Assembly: GCF_004310335.1 (NCBI RefSeq)
Contig: NZ_SIRS01000001.1
Location: 434,001 to 498,000, forward strand
Length of the DNA: 64,000 nt
Source: Hyunsoonleella pacifica
GTDB lineage: Bacteria > Bacteroidota > Bacteroidia > Flavobacteriales > Flavobacteriaceae
Direction of reading: 5' to 3'
Translations under genes and position numbers: made by a program
The notes under the pieces: model-generated
Seen by the model: only the letters and a program-made list of their open reading frames with translations
What the model was told of the DNA's origin: nothing
The model's database searches: none
In this document: positions 44,151-53,449 of the stretch, piece after piece
How positions within the stretch are numbered: the first letter of the stretch is position 1
Layout of the letters: every line of letters starts with the position of its first letter

Positions 44151-45458
44151 ATGGGAACATTTAAAATTGAAGGAGGTCATAAGCTAAAAGGCAGCATACA
44201 ACCTCAAGGTGCAAAGAACGAAGCATTACAAATTCTTTGTGCAGTTTTGCTTACTCCAGAAAAAGTTACCATTAACAACATTCCTGATATTATTGATGTT
44301 AATAAGCTTATTAATTTACTTAAAAAGTTAGGTGTTAAGGTTGAAAAACTATCAACAGGTAGTTACACATTTCAAGCTGATGATTTAGATTTAAAATATT
44401 TAGAATCCGATCAATTTAAAATTGATGGTCGTGGTTTACGAGGCTCTATAATGATTGTTGGGCCGCTATTGGCACGTTTTGGTAAAGGCTATATTCCAAA
44501 GCCAGGAGGTGATAAAATTGGACGTAGACGTTTAGATACTCACTTTGAAGGTTTAATAAAACTAGGCGCAAAATTTGGTTACAGTAGGGAAGAGCAGTTT
44601 TATGGTGTAGAGGCCGAAAAGCTAAAAGGAACTTACATGCTCCTTGAAGAAGCATCAGTAACAGGTACAGCAAATATTGTAATGGCTGCTGTTTTGGCTG
44701 AAGGACAAACTACAATTTACAATGCAGCTTGCGAACCTTACTTACAACAACTTTGTAAGATGTTGAATAGAATGGGAGCTAAAATCTCTGGTGTAGGTTC
44801 TAATATGCTAATTATTGATGGAGTTGAAAGCTTAGGAGGTACAGAACATAGAATGCTTCCTGATATGATTGAAATAGGTAGTTGGATAGGCCTTGCAGCT
44901 ATGACAAAAAGTGAACTTACCATAAAGAACGTAAGTTGGAATGACTTAGGTGTAATACCTAATGTATTTAGAAAATTAGGTATTACTGTAGAAAAACAAG
45001 GAGATGATATTCACATACCAGCACATACAGATGGTTACGAAATACAAAGTTTTATTGATGGTTCTATTTTAACTATCTCTGATGCGCCATGGCCTGGGTT
45101 TACTCCAGATTTGTTGAGTATTATATTAGTGGTTGCTACTCAAGCAAGAGGTAGTGTTTTGATACACCAAAAAATGTTTGAAAGTCGTCTTTTCTTTGTG
45201 GACAAGCTTATAGATATGGGGGCAAAAATTATTCTGTGTGATCCGCATAGGGCTACCGTTATAGGCCATGATTTTAAATCTACATTAAAGGCTACTACAA
45301 TGACCTCCCCAGATATTAGAGCAGGAGTTTCCCTATTAATTGCAGCCCTATCAGCAAAAGGAACATCTACGATACAAAATATTGAGCAGATAGACCGTGG
45401 CTATGAAAATATAGATGAAAGGTTACGAGCTATTGGAGCTAGAATAGAACGTGTTTAA
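44151..45458 (+). CDS. murA: UDP-N-acetylglucosamine 1-carboxyvinyltransferase MurA
   Basis: The 435-residue enzyme catalyses the first committed step of peptidoglycan synthesis. It has the N-terminal Q-G-A-K-N-E-A, G-P-L-L-A-R-F-G and the inside-out alpha/beta fold. In the catalytic loop the usual Cys (G-G-C-x-I-G) is replaced by Asp121 (G-G-D-K-I-G-R-R). Cys-to-Asp MurA enzymes are active but insensitive to fosfomycin in characterised cases. The 3' end overlaps the next, convergent gene by 4 bases. Confidence 0.95.
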   Translation: MGTFKIEGGHKLKGSIQPQGAKNEALQILCAVLLTPEKVTINNIPDIIDVNKLINLLKKLGVKVEKLSTGSYTFQADDLDLKYLESDQFKIDGRGLRGSIMIVGPLLARFGKGYIPKPGGDKIGRRRLDTHFEGLIKLGAKFGYSREEQFYGVEAEKLKGTYMLLEEASVTGTANIVMAAVLAEGQTTIYNAACEPYLQQLCKMLNRMGAKISGVGSNMLIIDGVESLGGTEHRMLPDMIEIGSWIGLAAMTKSELTIKNVSWNDLGVIPNVFRKLGITVEKQGDDIHIPAHTDGYEIQSFIDGSILTISDAPWPGFTPDLLSIILVVATQARGSVLIHQKMFESRLFFVDKLIDMGAKIILCDPHRATVIGHDFKSTLKATTMTSPDIRAGVSLLIAALSAKGTSTIQNIEQIDRGYENIDERLRAIGARIERV

Positions 45459-45805
45459 TTAACAAGAGCGTGCTTACGTTTCTTTTTTTGTTTTCCATGA
45501 AAGATACTAATAGTTGTACTTACAGTTAATCCACCTAAAGTAGTAGCAACCCATTCACCAGTATCAAATTTATTATTCTTATCACTACCATCATATATTT
45601 CTTTTCCTAAACCCGCTAATGTAGAAGCTCCCAAACTATACCAAAACGCCTTTTTTTTGTTTTTGGTTACTGTGTAAATAAAAGCATAGCTTCCACCCGA
45701 GATGATGGCACCAGCACCAAAATGGAGTTTGTCGTCTGTCGAAATTGTTTGCGAATAAGAAAGTGAAAAGCAACCAATGGCCAATAATAAGATTAATGTT
45801 TTCAT
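45455..45805 (-). CDS. Exported Gly-rich small protein (YfiM/DUF2279-like)
   Basis: The 116-residue protein has a signal peptide (S-L-S-Y-S-Q). A short D-K-L-H-F-G-A-G segment follows, then two hydrophobic Gly- and Ala-rich stretches separated by K-E-I-Y-D-G-S-D, and a very basic tail (K-Q-K-K-K-R-K-H). The D-K-x-x-H-F-x-x-G and G-K-E-x-x-D patterns resemble YfiM/DUF2279 lipoproteins. Function unknown. It overlaps the murA stop by 4 bases on the opposite strand. Confidence 0.7.
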   Translation of the reverse strand: MKTLILLLAIGCFSLSYSQTISTDDKLHFGAGAIISGGSYAFIYTVTKNKKKAFWYSLGASTLAGLGKEIYDGSDKNNKFDTGEWVATTLGGLTVSTTISIFHGKQKKKRKHALVN

Positions 45806-45929
45806 GATTGAAATTTAGTAATAACATTTCTTATAAATAAATTTTTAAGATAACAATACTGTTTTAATTGTCTTATTGCGTTAAAAACTTATTATTTGTC
45901 TATATTTAAATTTCATAACTGTTTAAATT

Positions 45930-46826
45930 ATGCTTAAAAATACCTTCTCAATTACGTTTATCATTTTTGTATTGTTTGTGTCTTGTGGCAAGAAAAAAGA
46001 GAATGTCGCTAATAATAAAGTCGAACTTAAAATAGTTAAACCTTCTTTAGAGCTATTATGGGAAACAGATACGTTACTAACCACTTGCGAATCTGTGTTG
46101 TATGATGAAACTTCAAAAACCATTTATGTTGCCAATATAAATAATGGTCCATGGGAAGAGGATAATAATGGTTTTATTTCCACAATAAATACTAAAGGAG
46201 AAATAACAAAATTAAATTGGATACAAGGCCTTAGTGCTCCAAAAGGTATGGGGATTTACAATGGTAAATTATACGTTAATGACATACATAACTTAGTAGA
46301 AATTGATATTAAAAACAGAAAGATTTCAAATACTTTCACAGTTGAAAACAATCCTCAATTAAACGATTTAACAGTTAGTCCAGATGGTGTGATATATGTT
46401 TCAGGTTCAAATTCTAATAAAATTCACAAGCTGCAAAATGATAATATAAGTGTTTATGCTTCAAACCCTGAAGGTAATAGACTTAATGGATTATTATGGC
46501 AAGAAGAAGGTATTTATTATGCTGATTTTGCTGCATCTGTTTTTGGTTTAGTTAATAATGAAGATCTAAATTTTAAAACCCTTACAAAGGATATTGGTCA
46601 AACAGATGGCATAGTACGTTTAGAAAATGGAGATTTTATTACATCAGGATGGAGTGGACAGCTTTTTTATATCTATGCTAAAGACTTTAAAGCTGTAGAA
46701 CTTTTAGACACTAGGGAGGAAAAAATCTATGCAGCAGATATAGATTATATATCTGCTACTCAAACTTTATTAGTTCCAACATTTTTCCATAATAGAGTAA
46801 TGGCTTATAAATTAAAATTTGAGTAG
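45930..46826 (+). CDS. SMP-30/gluconolactonase-like beta-propeller lipoprotein
   Basis: The 298-residue protein has a lipoprotein signal (F-V-S-C-G). The mature part consists of repeated beta-blades, seen in G-L-S-A-P-K-G-M-G-I-Y-N-G-K-L-Y-V-N-D, then L-N-D-L-T-V-S-P-D-G-V-I-Y-V-S and G-D-F-I-T-S-G-W. This fits a six-bladed SMP-30-like propeller. Metal ligands typical of lactonases (Glu18/Asn/Asp type) are not obvious, so a binding role is as likely as catalysis. Convergent with the AraC-type gene 13 bases away. Confidence 0.8.
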   Translation: MLKNTFSITFIIFVLFVSCGKKKENVANNKVELKIVKPSLELLWETDTLLTTCESVLYDETSKTIYVANINNGPWEEDNNGFISTINTKGEITKLNWIQGLSAPKGMGIYNGKLYVNDIHNLVEIDIKNRKISNTFTVENNPQLNDLTVSPDGVIYVSGSNSNKIHKLQNDNISVYASNPEGNRLNGLLWQEEGIYYADFAASVFGLVNNEDLNFKTLTKDIGQTDGIVRLENGDFITSGWSGQLFYIYAKDFKAVELLDTREEKIYAADIDYISATQTLLVPTFFHNRVMAYKLKFE

Positions 46827-46839
46827 CAGAACAGGTTTT

Positions 46840-47694
46840 TTATCTAACAGGTATATAGAATTCAGTTTTTAACTTTTCTTCGGTTACCCTATCCGGGTGG
46901 CTAATGTATCGTTCTCTAACAGGTTCGTCTCTTAATTCGTATTCGCTATTTAATAACCAGTCGTTAAAAATATAATCATAAACATCAGCAAAATATTTAT
47001 AAGAACCTTGGTATAAAAAAACAGCAAATTTTCCTCCGCTTAGGGTTTTAACTCCAACTTCTCCATTTGGTTTTGCATTTTTATGGATAATTAAGCATGC
47101 GTCATACCTAATTTTATTTTCGTCAGTAACTTTAGGATCGTCATGAGGTAAACCAAAATGTTGTATACCTTTGGTAAATAGCTTTTGAGCTTTTACCTGT
47201 TCCCAAAGTTTAGTCCAAGCACCAGTGTAATCAAGTGTTTGGTAATTACCGTGCATTCGTAAATAAAGACATGTTTTATCCTCAATATTCTGAATTTTTG
47301 GTGCTTTAATGTTAAGTGTTGTTTGCATAATATTCGTTGTTTTGATTGTGAATGATTTATCTTTTCTATATTCATTCGGAGAGATTCCAAAATGAGATTT
47401 AAACGCTTTTGTAAAGGATGAAGGCGTATCAAAACCAACATTGTAAGCGATAATTTCAATTTTTAATTTAGAATAGCGTAATAGTTTGGCAGCTGTTTCC
47501 TGTCTGGTTCTGGTAATATATTTACCAATAGGTTCTCCTAATAACGCTCTTGTAATGCGATGAAAATGGAAAGGAGAGAAGCAAGAAAGCTCAGCTAATG
47601 TCTTAATATCTATTTTGCTATCAAGATTATTGTGAATATACTCTGTAATACTATTTAGCTTTTCCTGATAAAAATGTTTGTTAGTTTGTTTCAC
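46840..47694 (-). CDS. AraC family regulator with GyrI-like effector domain
   Basis: The 284-residue protein has two AraC helix-turn-helix motifs in residues 10-110 (L-A-E-L-S-C-F-S-P-F-H-F-H-R and I-A-Y-N-V-G-F-D-T-P-S-S-F-T-K-A-F-K). The C-terminal 160 residues form a GyrI-like small-molecule binding domain, with Y-L-R-M-H-G-N-Y and G-G-K-F-A-V-F-L-Y-Q-G. This is the Rob/SoxS-like layout (DNA-binding part first) used for multidrug or xenobiotic sensing. Target genes are not evident here. Confidence 0.9.
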   Translation of the reverse strand: MKQTNKHFYQEKLNSITEYIHNNLDSKIDIKTLAELSCFSPFHFHRITRALLGEPIGKYITRTRQETAAKLLRYSKLKIEIIAYNVGFDTPSSFTKAFKSHFGISPNEYRKDKSFTIKTTNIMQTTLNIKAPKIQNIEDKTCLYLRMHGNYQTLDYTGAWTKLWEQVKAQKLFTKGIQHFGLPHDDPKVTDENKIRYDACLIIHKNAKPNGEVGVKTLSGGKFAVFLYQGSYKYFADVYDYIFNDWLLNSEYELRDEPVRERYISHPDRVTEEKLKTEFYIPVR

Positions 47695-47714
47695 TTGTTT
47701 TAGTCATTTTGATG

Positions 47715-47864
47715 TTACAAATCTAATAAGGAATAAGATGAATTACTTTTCCATTCTTGCTGATCTATAACACAGGCAGAAGTTACTCTAATTTCTACTG
47801 AATGGAGATGATTGTCTAGCCAATAAGACAATTTTACTTTTGTATTTTTTAAGGTACTTGGCAT
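47715..47864 (-). CDS. Possible small ORF (49 aa)
   Basis: A 49-residue frame runs from ATG at 47864 to a TAA ending at 47715, starting M-P-S-T-L-K-N-T-K and ending S-L-L-D-L. It fills the gap between the AraC-type gene and the hotdog thioesterase gene. It has a regular polar composition without repeats. I recognise no family, and chance is possible at this length. Confidence 0.25.
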   Translation of the reverse strand: MPSTLKNTKVKLSYWLDNHLHSVEIRVTSACVIDQQEWKSNSSYSLLDL

Positions 47865-47903
47865 TTCGTATTTTTACAAACTATAAAAATATAAAAGGCT
47901 TCT

Positions 47904-48329
47904 ATGCAAATCTCAAAAGAAGAAATACTAAAGCGTGCTAATGATATTACCAAGAATACATTGATGGAGACGTTGGAAATTGAAATGGTAGATTTTGGCG
48001 ATGATTTTGTTGTTGGCAGAATGCCAGTAAACAAAAGAGTATATCAGCCAGATGGAGTATTACATGGGGGAGCAACTGTTGCTTTGGCAGAAACTACAGG
48101 GAGTTTTGCAGCAGAAATGCTATTAAATTTAAAGGATTATTTTGTTAGAGGTATAGAAATAAGTGCCAATCATGTTAAAAGTGTAAAGGAAGGATATGTT
48201 TATGCCACCGCAAAATTTATACATAAAGGCAGAACAACCCAATTGTTTGAAATAAAAATTACAGATGACGATGATAACCTTATTTCGCTTTGTAAACTAA
48301 CTACTATTTCCTTACCAAGAAAAAAATAA
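47904..48329 (+). CDS. Hotdog-fold thioesterase (PaaI-type, likely menaquinone pathway)
   Basis: The 141-residue protein has the hotdog signature P-D-G-V-L-H-G-G-A-T-V-A-L-A-E-T-T-G-S. The H-G-G followed by the acidic Glu in the central helix is the catalytic pattern of PaaI-like acyl-CoA thioesterases. It lies 4 bases before menF. DHNA-CoA hydrolysis in menaquinone synthesis (MenI function) is therefore the best guess, inferred from context. Confidence 0.85.
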   Translation: MQISKEEILKRANDITKNTLMETLEIEMVDFGDDFVVGRMPVNKRVYQPDGVLHGGATVALAETTGSFAAEMLLNLKDYFVRGIEISANHVKSVKEGYVYATAKFIHKGRTTQLFEIKITDDDDNLISLCKLTTISLPRKK

Positions 48330-48333
48330 AACC

Positions 48334-49449
48334 TTGGAACACATTTTTGAGCGTTTAGAGCATCACTTTAAGAGTAATCTTCCTTTTGTTGTTTATCGTA
48401 AACCAAATAAAGATAGAATAAAAGCTATTTTACAGAGGAGTGATGTATTACACATTACAAAACACTTTGAAGAGAGTGGTTTTGTGTTTTCTCCTTTTGA
48501 TAATTCTGCGGATAGTATTTTAACACCTTTATCTGAATCTGAACTAATTACTGCATCAGAAAAAGATATTGATAAAAATGATCAGAATTCAACCTTATTA
48601 TCTCAGACGGATCCTATACAGAAAGACTTTCATATAGCTTTAGTAGAGCAGGGTATAAGAGCTATTAAGAATAGTAAGCTTCAAAAAGTTGTGTTGTCAA
48701 GAAGAGAAATATGTGATTTTAAAAAAGACAGTCCATTACCCACTTTTAAAAACTTATTAGCGTCATATCAATCCGCTTTTGTGTATTGTTGGTTTCATCC
48801 AAAAGTTGGATTATGGTTGGGAGCAACACCAGAAACACTTTTAAAAATTGAAGGTAGAAACTTCTCTATCATGTCCTTGGCGGGAACACAAAATTACAAT
48901 GGTAATTTAGGTGTAGTATGGCAAGAAAAGGAATTACAAGAGCAACAGTTTGTTACAGATTTTATATTGGACAATATTCAAGAAGATGTAAATAATATCC
49001 AAGTTTCTAGCTTAGAAACCGTAAAAGCAGGTAACTTATTACATTTGCGGACATTGATAAAAGGTGTTATGAATGAAACTAATATAGATTTTGAAAGATT
49101 ACTTTATAATTTACACCCAACACCTGCAGTTTGTGGTATGCCTAAAGCACCAGCAAAAGCCTTTATATTAGAGCATGAAAACTATAATCGCGAATTTTAT
49201 ACAGGTTTTTTAGGAGAGCTTAATCTTGAAACCGAAGTAAAACCAAGAACAGGAAGACGTAACATAGAAAATAGAGCCTATACAGTAAAACGTAAAAGCA
49301 CACAGCTCTACGTAAACTTACGTTGTATGCAAATAAAAGATAATAAAGCCTTAGTTTATGTAGGAGGTGGCATTACTGAGACTTCAAATCCTGAAAATGA
49401 ATGGGAGGAAACTGTAGCAAAATCTAAAGTCGTTAAAAAGGTGCTATAA
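48334..49449 (+). CDS. menF: Isochorismate synthase MenF
   Basis: The 371-residue enzyme converts chorismate to isochorismate for menaquinone. It has the chorismate-binding family motifs L-G-A-T-P-E-T-L-L, V-V-L-S-R-R and N-L-H-P-T-P-A-V-C-G, then G-F-L-G and V-Y-V-G-G-G-I-T near the C-terminus. The start is TTG at 48334, since no ATG is available close to the conserved N-terminus and the thioesterase stop is only 4 bases upstream. menD follows. Confidence 0.93.
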   Translation: MEHIFERLEHHFKSNLPFVVYRKPNKDRIKAILQRSDVLHITKHFEESGFVFSPFDNSADSILTPLSESELITASEKDIDKNDQNSTLLSQTDPIQKDFHIALVEQGIRAIKNSKLQKVVLSRREICDFKKDSPLPTFKNLLASYQSAFVYCWFHPKVGLWLGATPETLLKIEGRNFSIMSLAGTQNYNGNLGVVWQEKELQEQQFVTDFILDNIQEDVNNIQVSSLETVKAGNLLHLRTLIKGVMNETNIDFERLLYNLHPTPAVCGMPKAPAKAFILEHENYNREFYTGFLGELNLETEVKPRTGRRNIENRAYTVKRKSTQLYVNLRCMQIKDNKALVYVGGGITETSNPENEWEETVAKSKVVKKVL

Positions 49450-49474
49450 ATAAAGTTGTCTCATGGCTATTTCG

Positions 49475-49482
49475 TAATTTTG
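49475..49482 (+). promoter_or_regulatory. -7 element for menD
   Basis: TAATTTTG matches TAnnTTTG and lies 10 bases before the menD ATG, so the untranslated leader would be only a few bases. Confidence 0.45.
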
Positions 49483-49492
49483 CAAATAGATT

Positions 49493-51262
49493 ATGAAGTT
49501 GATGACATATCCAAAAATCCCGCTTGCACAAACTGTAATTCAACTGTGTAAAGCGAAAGATATAAAGCATATAGTAATTTCTCCAGGAAGCCGTAGTGCT
49601 CCTTTAACCATAGGTTTTACTAACGATCCCTTTTTTAAATGTTATAGTATAGTAGATGAGCGTTGTGCAGCTTTTTTTGCTTTAGGTATTGCCCAACAAA
49701 CAAAAGAACCAACAGCTTTAGTGTGTACTTCAGGTAGTGCATTATTAAATTATTACCCTGCAGTTTCAGAGGCGTTTTATAGTGATATTCCGTTAGTGGT
49801 ACTATCGGCTGATCGACCTAAACACCTCATAGGAATTGGAGATGGACAAACTATTAACCAAAAGAACGTTTACGAAAATCATATTTTATATTCAGCAAAT
49901 TTAAAGTTGGATATAAAGGATGAGAAAAACATACCAGGTAACGAAGAGTTACCTATAATGAAAAGTCTCGAAAATAAGTTAGAGCGTTTTTTAGGGCTTC
50001 AAAAAGATATTCAAGAGTTTAATGAACAAGAGATAAATACCGCCATAAATTTTGCGAAAATCAAAAAAGGCCCTGTTCATGTAAATATTCCTTTTGATGA
50101 ACCCTTATATGAAACAATTGAGGAGTTAAGTGTTAATCCAAAACCAATTTCAAATTTAAAAAAGGAAACAAGTATAGAAGATGTTGTTTTAAAAGAATGC
50201 TATGATAATTGGGTGTCAGCATCAAAAAAGATGATTTTAGTAGGTGTTAATGCCCCTAATACCATTGACAAAGCATTAGTAAATGAATTGGCAAAAGATG
50301 ATAGTGTTATTGTGTTTACAGAAACCACATCAAACATACATCACAATAGTTTTTTTCCTAGTATAGATCAAATTATAGCTCCTTTATCAGAAGACGAACA
50401 AAAGCAATTACAGCCAGAAATACTACTAACCTTTGGAGGATTAATCGTTTCAAAAAAAATTAAAGCATTATTACGAAAATATAAACCAAAGCAACATTGG
50501 CATATTGATGAAAAACGAGCCAATGATACTTTCTTCTGTCTATCAAAACATATAGAAGCAAAGCCTGAAGCATTTTTCAAGTCGTTTTTACCACTTATAC
50601 GTCATTATAAAAAAAGTGATTACAAGAGAATTTGGAGTAAAGTAAAACAAAGACGATTAAAGCGACATGAACAATATCTAACAGAGATTCCGTTTTCTGA
50701 TTTTTCAGTTTTCAATATTATTCTTAAAAAAGTACCCAACCACTCAATTTTACAAATAAGTAACAGTTCAGCTATACGTTACACACAATTATTTAATTTA
50801 AATAAAACCCTTGAAGTGTATTGTAATAGAGGAACAAGTGGAATCGATGGCAGTACATCTACAGCAATAGGAAGTGCGGTTGCTACTAGAAAACAAACCA
50901 CTTTTATTACAGGAGACTTAAGTTTCTTTTATGACAGTAATGCATTATGGAATAATTATATATCTAATGATTTTAGGATAATAGTTGTAAATAACCAAGG
51001 AGGCGGTATTTTTAGAATTTTGCCAGGGCATAAAAATACCGAGAATTTTGATATGTATTTTGAAACCAATCATCAGCTAACAGCAGAGCATTTGTGCAAC
51101 ATGTTTAATTTTGAATACGTAAAAGCTACAAATGAAGAAGAAATGATTGTAGAATTAAAAACATTTTACAGCTCATCCACAAAACCAAAGCTTTTAGAAA
51201 TTTTTACGCCTAAACGTATTAATGATGAAGTACTTTTAAATTATTTTGAATTTATTCGCTAA
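49493..51262 (+). CDS. menD: 2-succinyl-5-enolpyruvyl-6-hydroxy-3-cyclohexadiene-1-carboxylate synthase MenD
   Basis: The 589-residue thiamine-diphosphate enzyme joins isochorismate and 2-oxoglutarate in menaquinone synthesis. It has the N-terminal V-I-S-P-G-S-R-S-A-P-L-T, then C-T-S-G-S-A-L-L-N-Y-Y-P and the C-terminal ThDP region G-D-L-S-F-F-Y-D-S-N-A-L-W-N-N. It follows menF with its own short promoter. menB is not next to it in this window. Confidence 0.95.
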   Translation: MKLMTYPKIPLAQTVIQLCKAKDIKHIVISPGSRSAPLTIGFTNDPFFKCYSIVDERCAAFFALGIAQQTKEPTALVCTSGSALLNYYPAVSEAFYSDIPLVVLSADRPKHLIGIGDGQTINQKNVYENHILYSANLKLDIKDEKNIPGNEELPIMKSLENKLERFLGLQKDIQEFNEQEINTAINFAKIKKGPVHVNIPFDEPLYETIEELSVNPKPISNLKKETSIEDVVLKECYDNWVSASKKMILVGVNAPNTIDKALVNELAKDDSVIVFTETTSNIHHNSFFPSIDQIIAPLSEDEQKQLQPEILLTFGGLIVSKKIKALLRKYKPKQHWHIDEKRANDTFFCLSKHIEAKPEAFFKSFLPLIRHYKKSDYKRIWSKVKQRRLKRHEQYLTEIPFSDFSVFNIILKKVPNHSILQISNSSAIRYTQLFNLNKTLEVYCNRGTSGIDGSTSTAIGSAVATRKQTTFITGDLSFFYDSNALWNNYISNDFRIIVVNNQGGGIFRILPGHKNTENFDMYFETNHQLTAEHLCNMFNFEYVKATNEEEMIVELKTFYSSSTKPKLLEIFTPKRINDEVLLNYFEFIR

Positions 51263-51347
51263 TCAAATGTGACTTAACAAAAGTTAATGTGTCTAAAAAT
51301 TGACTATATTTAAGAAAATAAAATTATTAATCTAAAAAATTATTATC

Positions 51348-51686
51348 ATGAGTAAACGTGACGAGCTTATTGCTAAATATGCTTCAGATTTAAAGGAAAA
51401 ATGCGGAGTTAATGCAGATATGGATTTATTAACAAAAGTAACTATTGGTTGCGGACCATCTATCTATAATGCTGATGCATCTACAGTTTCAGGTTCTGAT
51501 GAGTCTGAGTTAGAAACAGTAAAAAATAATTTTTTAATTAAAAAATTAGGGTTAGGTGCTGGCGATGATTTAGACGGTGCAATAGCATCTGTTATGGAGA
51601 CTTATGGTAAATCTAACAGAAATAAATATAGAGCTGTTGTTTACTATTTATTAACTAAGCATTTTGGTAAAGAGTCAGTTTATTAG
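51348..51686 (+). CDS. DUF2853 family protein
   Basis: The 112-residue protein matches the small DUF2853 family, with K-Y-A-S-D-L-K-E-K-C-G-V, then D-L-L-T-K-V-T-I-G-C-G-P-S-I-Y and a C-terminal N-K-Y-R-A-V-V-Y-Y-L-L-T-K-H-F. It is predicted to be mainly helical and cytoplasmic. Function unknown. A terminator follows. Confidence 0.9.
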   Translation: MSKRDELIAKYASDLKEKCGVNADMDLLTKVTIGCGPSIYNADASTVSGSDESELETVKNNFLIKKLGLGAGDDLDGAIASVMETYGKSNRNKYRAVVYYLLTKHFGKESVY

Positions 51687-51708
51687 AAGAAAGCCCATAT
51701 AAATTTAC

Positions 51709-51735
51709 AAGCGTTGCAATTGCAGCGCTTTTTTT
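51709..51735 (+). terminator. Intrinsic terminator after the DUF2853 gene
   Basis: AAGCGTTGC and GCAGCGCTT form a stem with one mismatch around AATT, followed by a T-tract. Confidence 0.8.
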
Positions 51736-51770
51736 ATGGAGTTTAATGTAATTGTATTTACCTATTGTTA

Positions 51771-51778
51771 TAACTTTG
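51771..51778 (+). promoter_or_regulatory. -7 element for cvfB (leaderless candidate)
   Basis: TAACTTTG matches TAnnTTTG and ends 6 bases before the chosen ATG at 51785. It lies within the longer open frame starting at 51752, so it also argues for the later start. Confidence 0.55.
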
Positions 51779-51784
51779 CACCTT

Positions 51785-52618
51785 ATGAAATTAGGAGAAA
51801 TAAATACTTTAGAGATACTTCGAGAAACAGATCATGGCATTTATTTAATTGATGCAAATGATGATGAAGTATTGCTACCCAATAGATATGTGCCCTCTGA
51901 GTTTAAAATTTGGGATAAAATAGATGTTTTTATTTATTTAGATAATGAAGAACGTCCTGTAGCAACTACAGATGTTCCTTATGTTAAGCGTAATGAATTT
52001 GCACTTTTAAGATGTAATCAAGTAACAGATTTTGGTGCTTTTTTAGATTGGGGATTGGTAAAAGAATTGTTTTGCCCTTTTAAAGAACAAGCTTTTAAAA
52101 TGAAACCAGGAGGATGGTACTTAGTGTATTGTTACCTAGATGAAAAGACAGAGCGTTTAGTAGCTTCTAGCAAAACCAACCGTTTTTTAGATAATAAAGA
52201 ATTAACTGTTAATCAATTTGAAGAAGTAGATTTAATAGCCTCCCACCCATCGGATATTGGTTGGAATGTAATCGTTAATAAAATACACTCAGGGCTAATT
52301 TATAAGGATAATATTTATAAGGATATAAGTGTAGGAGATACTTTTAAAGGTGTCGTAAAAAAGATTAGACCAGGAAATAAGCTTGATATCTCATTAGAGA
52401 AAATAGGGTATAGAAATATTGAACCTAATGCAAAACGTATTCTACAAGAATTAGAAGACAATAGCGGTTTTTTAGATCTTACAGATAAGTCTGATCCAGA
52501 AGACATAAAATCGCAACTTCAAATGAGTAAAAAAAGTTTTAAAAAAGCCATTGGAAATCTATACAGACAAAGGCAAATTGAAATAAAGTCAGATGGTATT
52601 TACTTAATTACGACGTAA
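51785..52618 (+). CDS. CvfB-like S1 RNA-binding protein
   Basis: The 277-residue protein has tandem S1-like OB domains (V-T-D-F-G-A-F-L-D-W-G-L is the clearest) and a C-terminal winged helix (K-S-F-K-K-A-I-G-N-L-Y-R-Q-R-Q-I). This is the layout of CvfB/YitL proteins, which bind RNA and affect virulence genes and translation in Firmicutes. The start at 51785 (M-K-L-G-E-I-N) is chosen over the upstream ATG because a -7 promoter element lies between them. Confidence 0.88.
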   Translation: MKLGEINTLEILRETDHGIYLIDANDDEVLLPNRYVPSEFKIWDKIDVFIYLDNEERPVATTDVPYVKRNEFALLRCNQVTDFGAFLDWGLVKELFCPFKEQAFKMKPGGWYLVYCYLDEKTERLVASSKTNRFLDNKELTVNQFEEVDLIASHPSDIGWNVIVNKIHSGLIYKDNIYKDISVGDTFKGVVKKIRPGNKLDISLEKIGYRNIEPNAKRILQELEDNSGFLDLTDKSDPEDIKSQLQMSKKSFKKAIGNLYRQRQIEIKSDGIYLITT

Positions 52619-52644
52619 AATCACTCAGAATAAGATTTTATAAT

Positions 52645-53073
52645 CTAGTTCAATGAGAATAACTTGCTATTTTTTACTTTGTTGTATACATGATTAATTG
52701 CGTCATAAATAGTATCGTAATCTACTTTTTCTGATAAACAAAAATCATTTTCAATTGTTGCATTCATCTTAGAAGCCGCATCATGACCAACAACACCGTA
52801 TGACTTCAAATTTTTAACTTCTTCTCTATATTTTGGAGTATCTAATAATTCTACCGAATAAGAGTTCACTCTATTTGCAATAACTCCAAAGGGTTTTGTT
52901 TCTCCAAAATAAGATTTTAATTCTTCTAAAATAAGAGGTGCATTATTTATGTCGAAATGTATACCTTCATTTAATTCCACTACAGCAATGTGATTAAAAA
53001 AGAAGATATCTCCTAACTTGTTTTGAACAAATTTTACAATTTGATTTGAAAAATCAGATTCAATAATTTTCAT
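52645..53073 (-). CDS. Hypothetical protein, STAS/SpoIIAA-like
   Basis: The 142-residue protein is cytoplasmic with alternating strands and helices. I-A-V-V-E-L-N-E-G, then F-G-V-I-A-N-R-V-N-S-Y-S-V and a G-V-V-G-H-D segment resemble flavobacterial STAS/SEC14-like proteins. It is alone on the minus strand between cvfB and mnmE. No function can be assigned. Confidence 0.65.
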   Translation of the reverse strand: MKIIESDFSNQIVKFVQNKLGDIFFFNHIAVVELNEGIHFDINNAPLILEELKSYFGETKPFGVIANRVNSYSVELLDTPKYREEVKNLKSYGVVGHDAASKMNATIENDFCLSEKVDYDTIYDAINHVYNKVKNSKLFSLN

Positions 53074-53449
53074 TATTAAGGCTTTTTTATTCTAGTAGCA
53101 CTAGATGGGTTAAAATTATCTAAAATAGTTATTTAACTATTTATCATTAAGACACATAAAAATAATATGTGTCACATTTTGTAATAAAAATAAGTCGGCA
53201 AATATACTATGCTTGCATAATATATAAAAGTTAAGTATCTAAAAATCAAAGTTTTGTGAAATAGTTAAATTATTTTAAAAAACTATAAAGAATTATCATT
53301 TTATATCACCTTAAAAGAGTAAATATTGTAAGAAAATATCATTTAGTTATTTATTTCTGAATGTTAAAATTTTAAAGAAAATTCTATCAAAATAAAATAG
53401 AGTAAAATAACGGCAAATAAATACATTTTAAATTAGTTATTTTTGCCCC
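53074..53449. other. Long AT-rich intergenic region upstream of mnmE
   Basis: This 376-base gap holds no gene I can support. It is rich in A/T tracts, and its only clear element is the mnmE -7 sequence at 53438-53445. Nothing repetitive stands out. Confidence 0.6.
53438..53445 (+). promoter_or_regulatory. -7 element for mnmE (leaderless candidate)
   Basis: TATTTTTG matches TAnnTTTG and ends 4 bases before the ATG at 53450, placing the transcription start at or next to the start codon. Confidence 0.5.
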
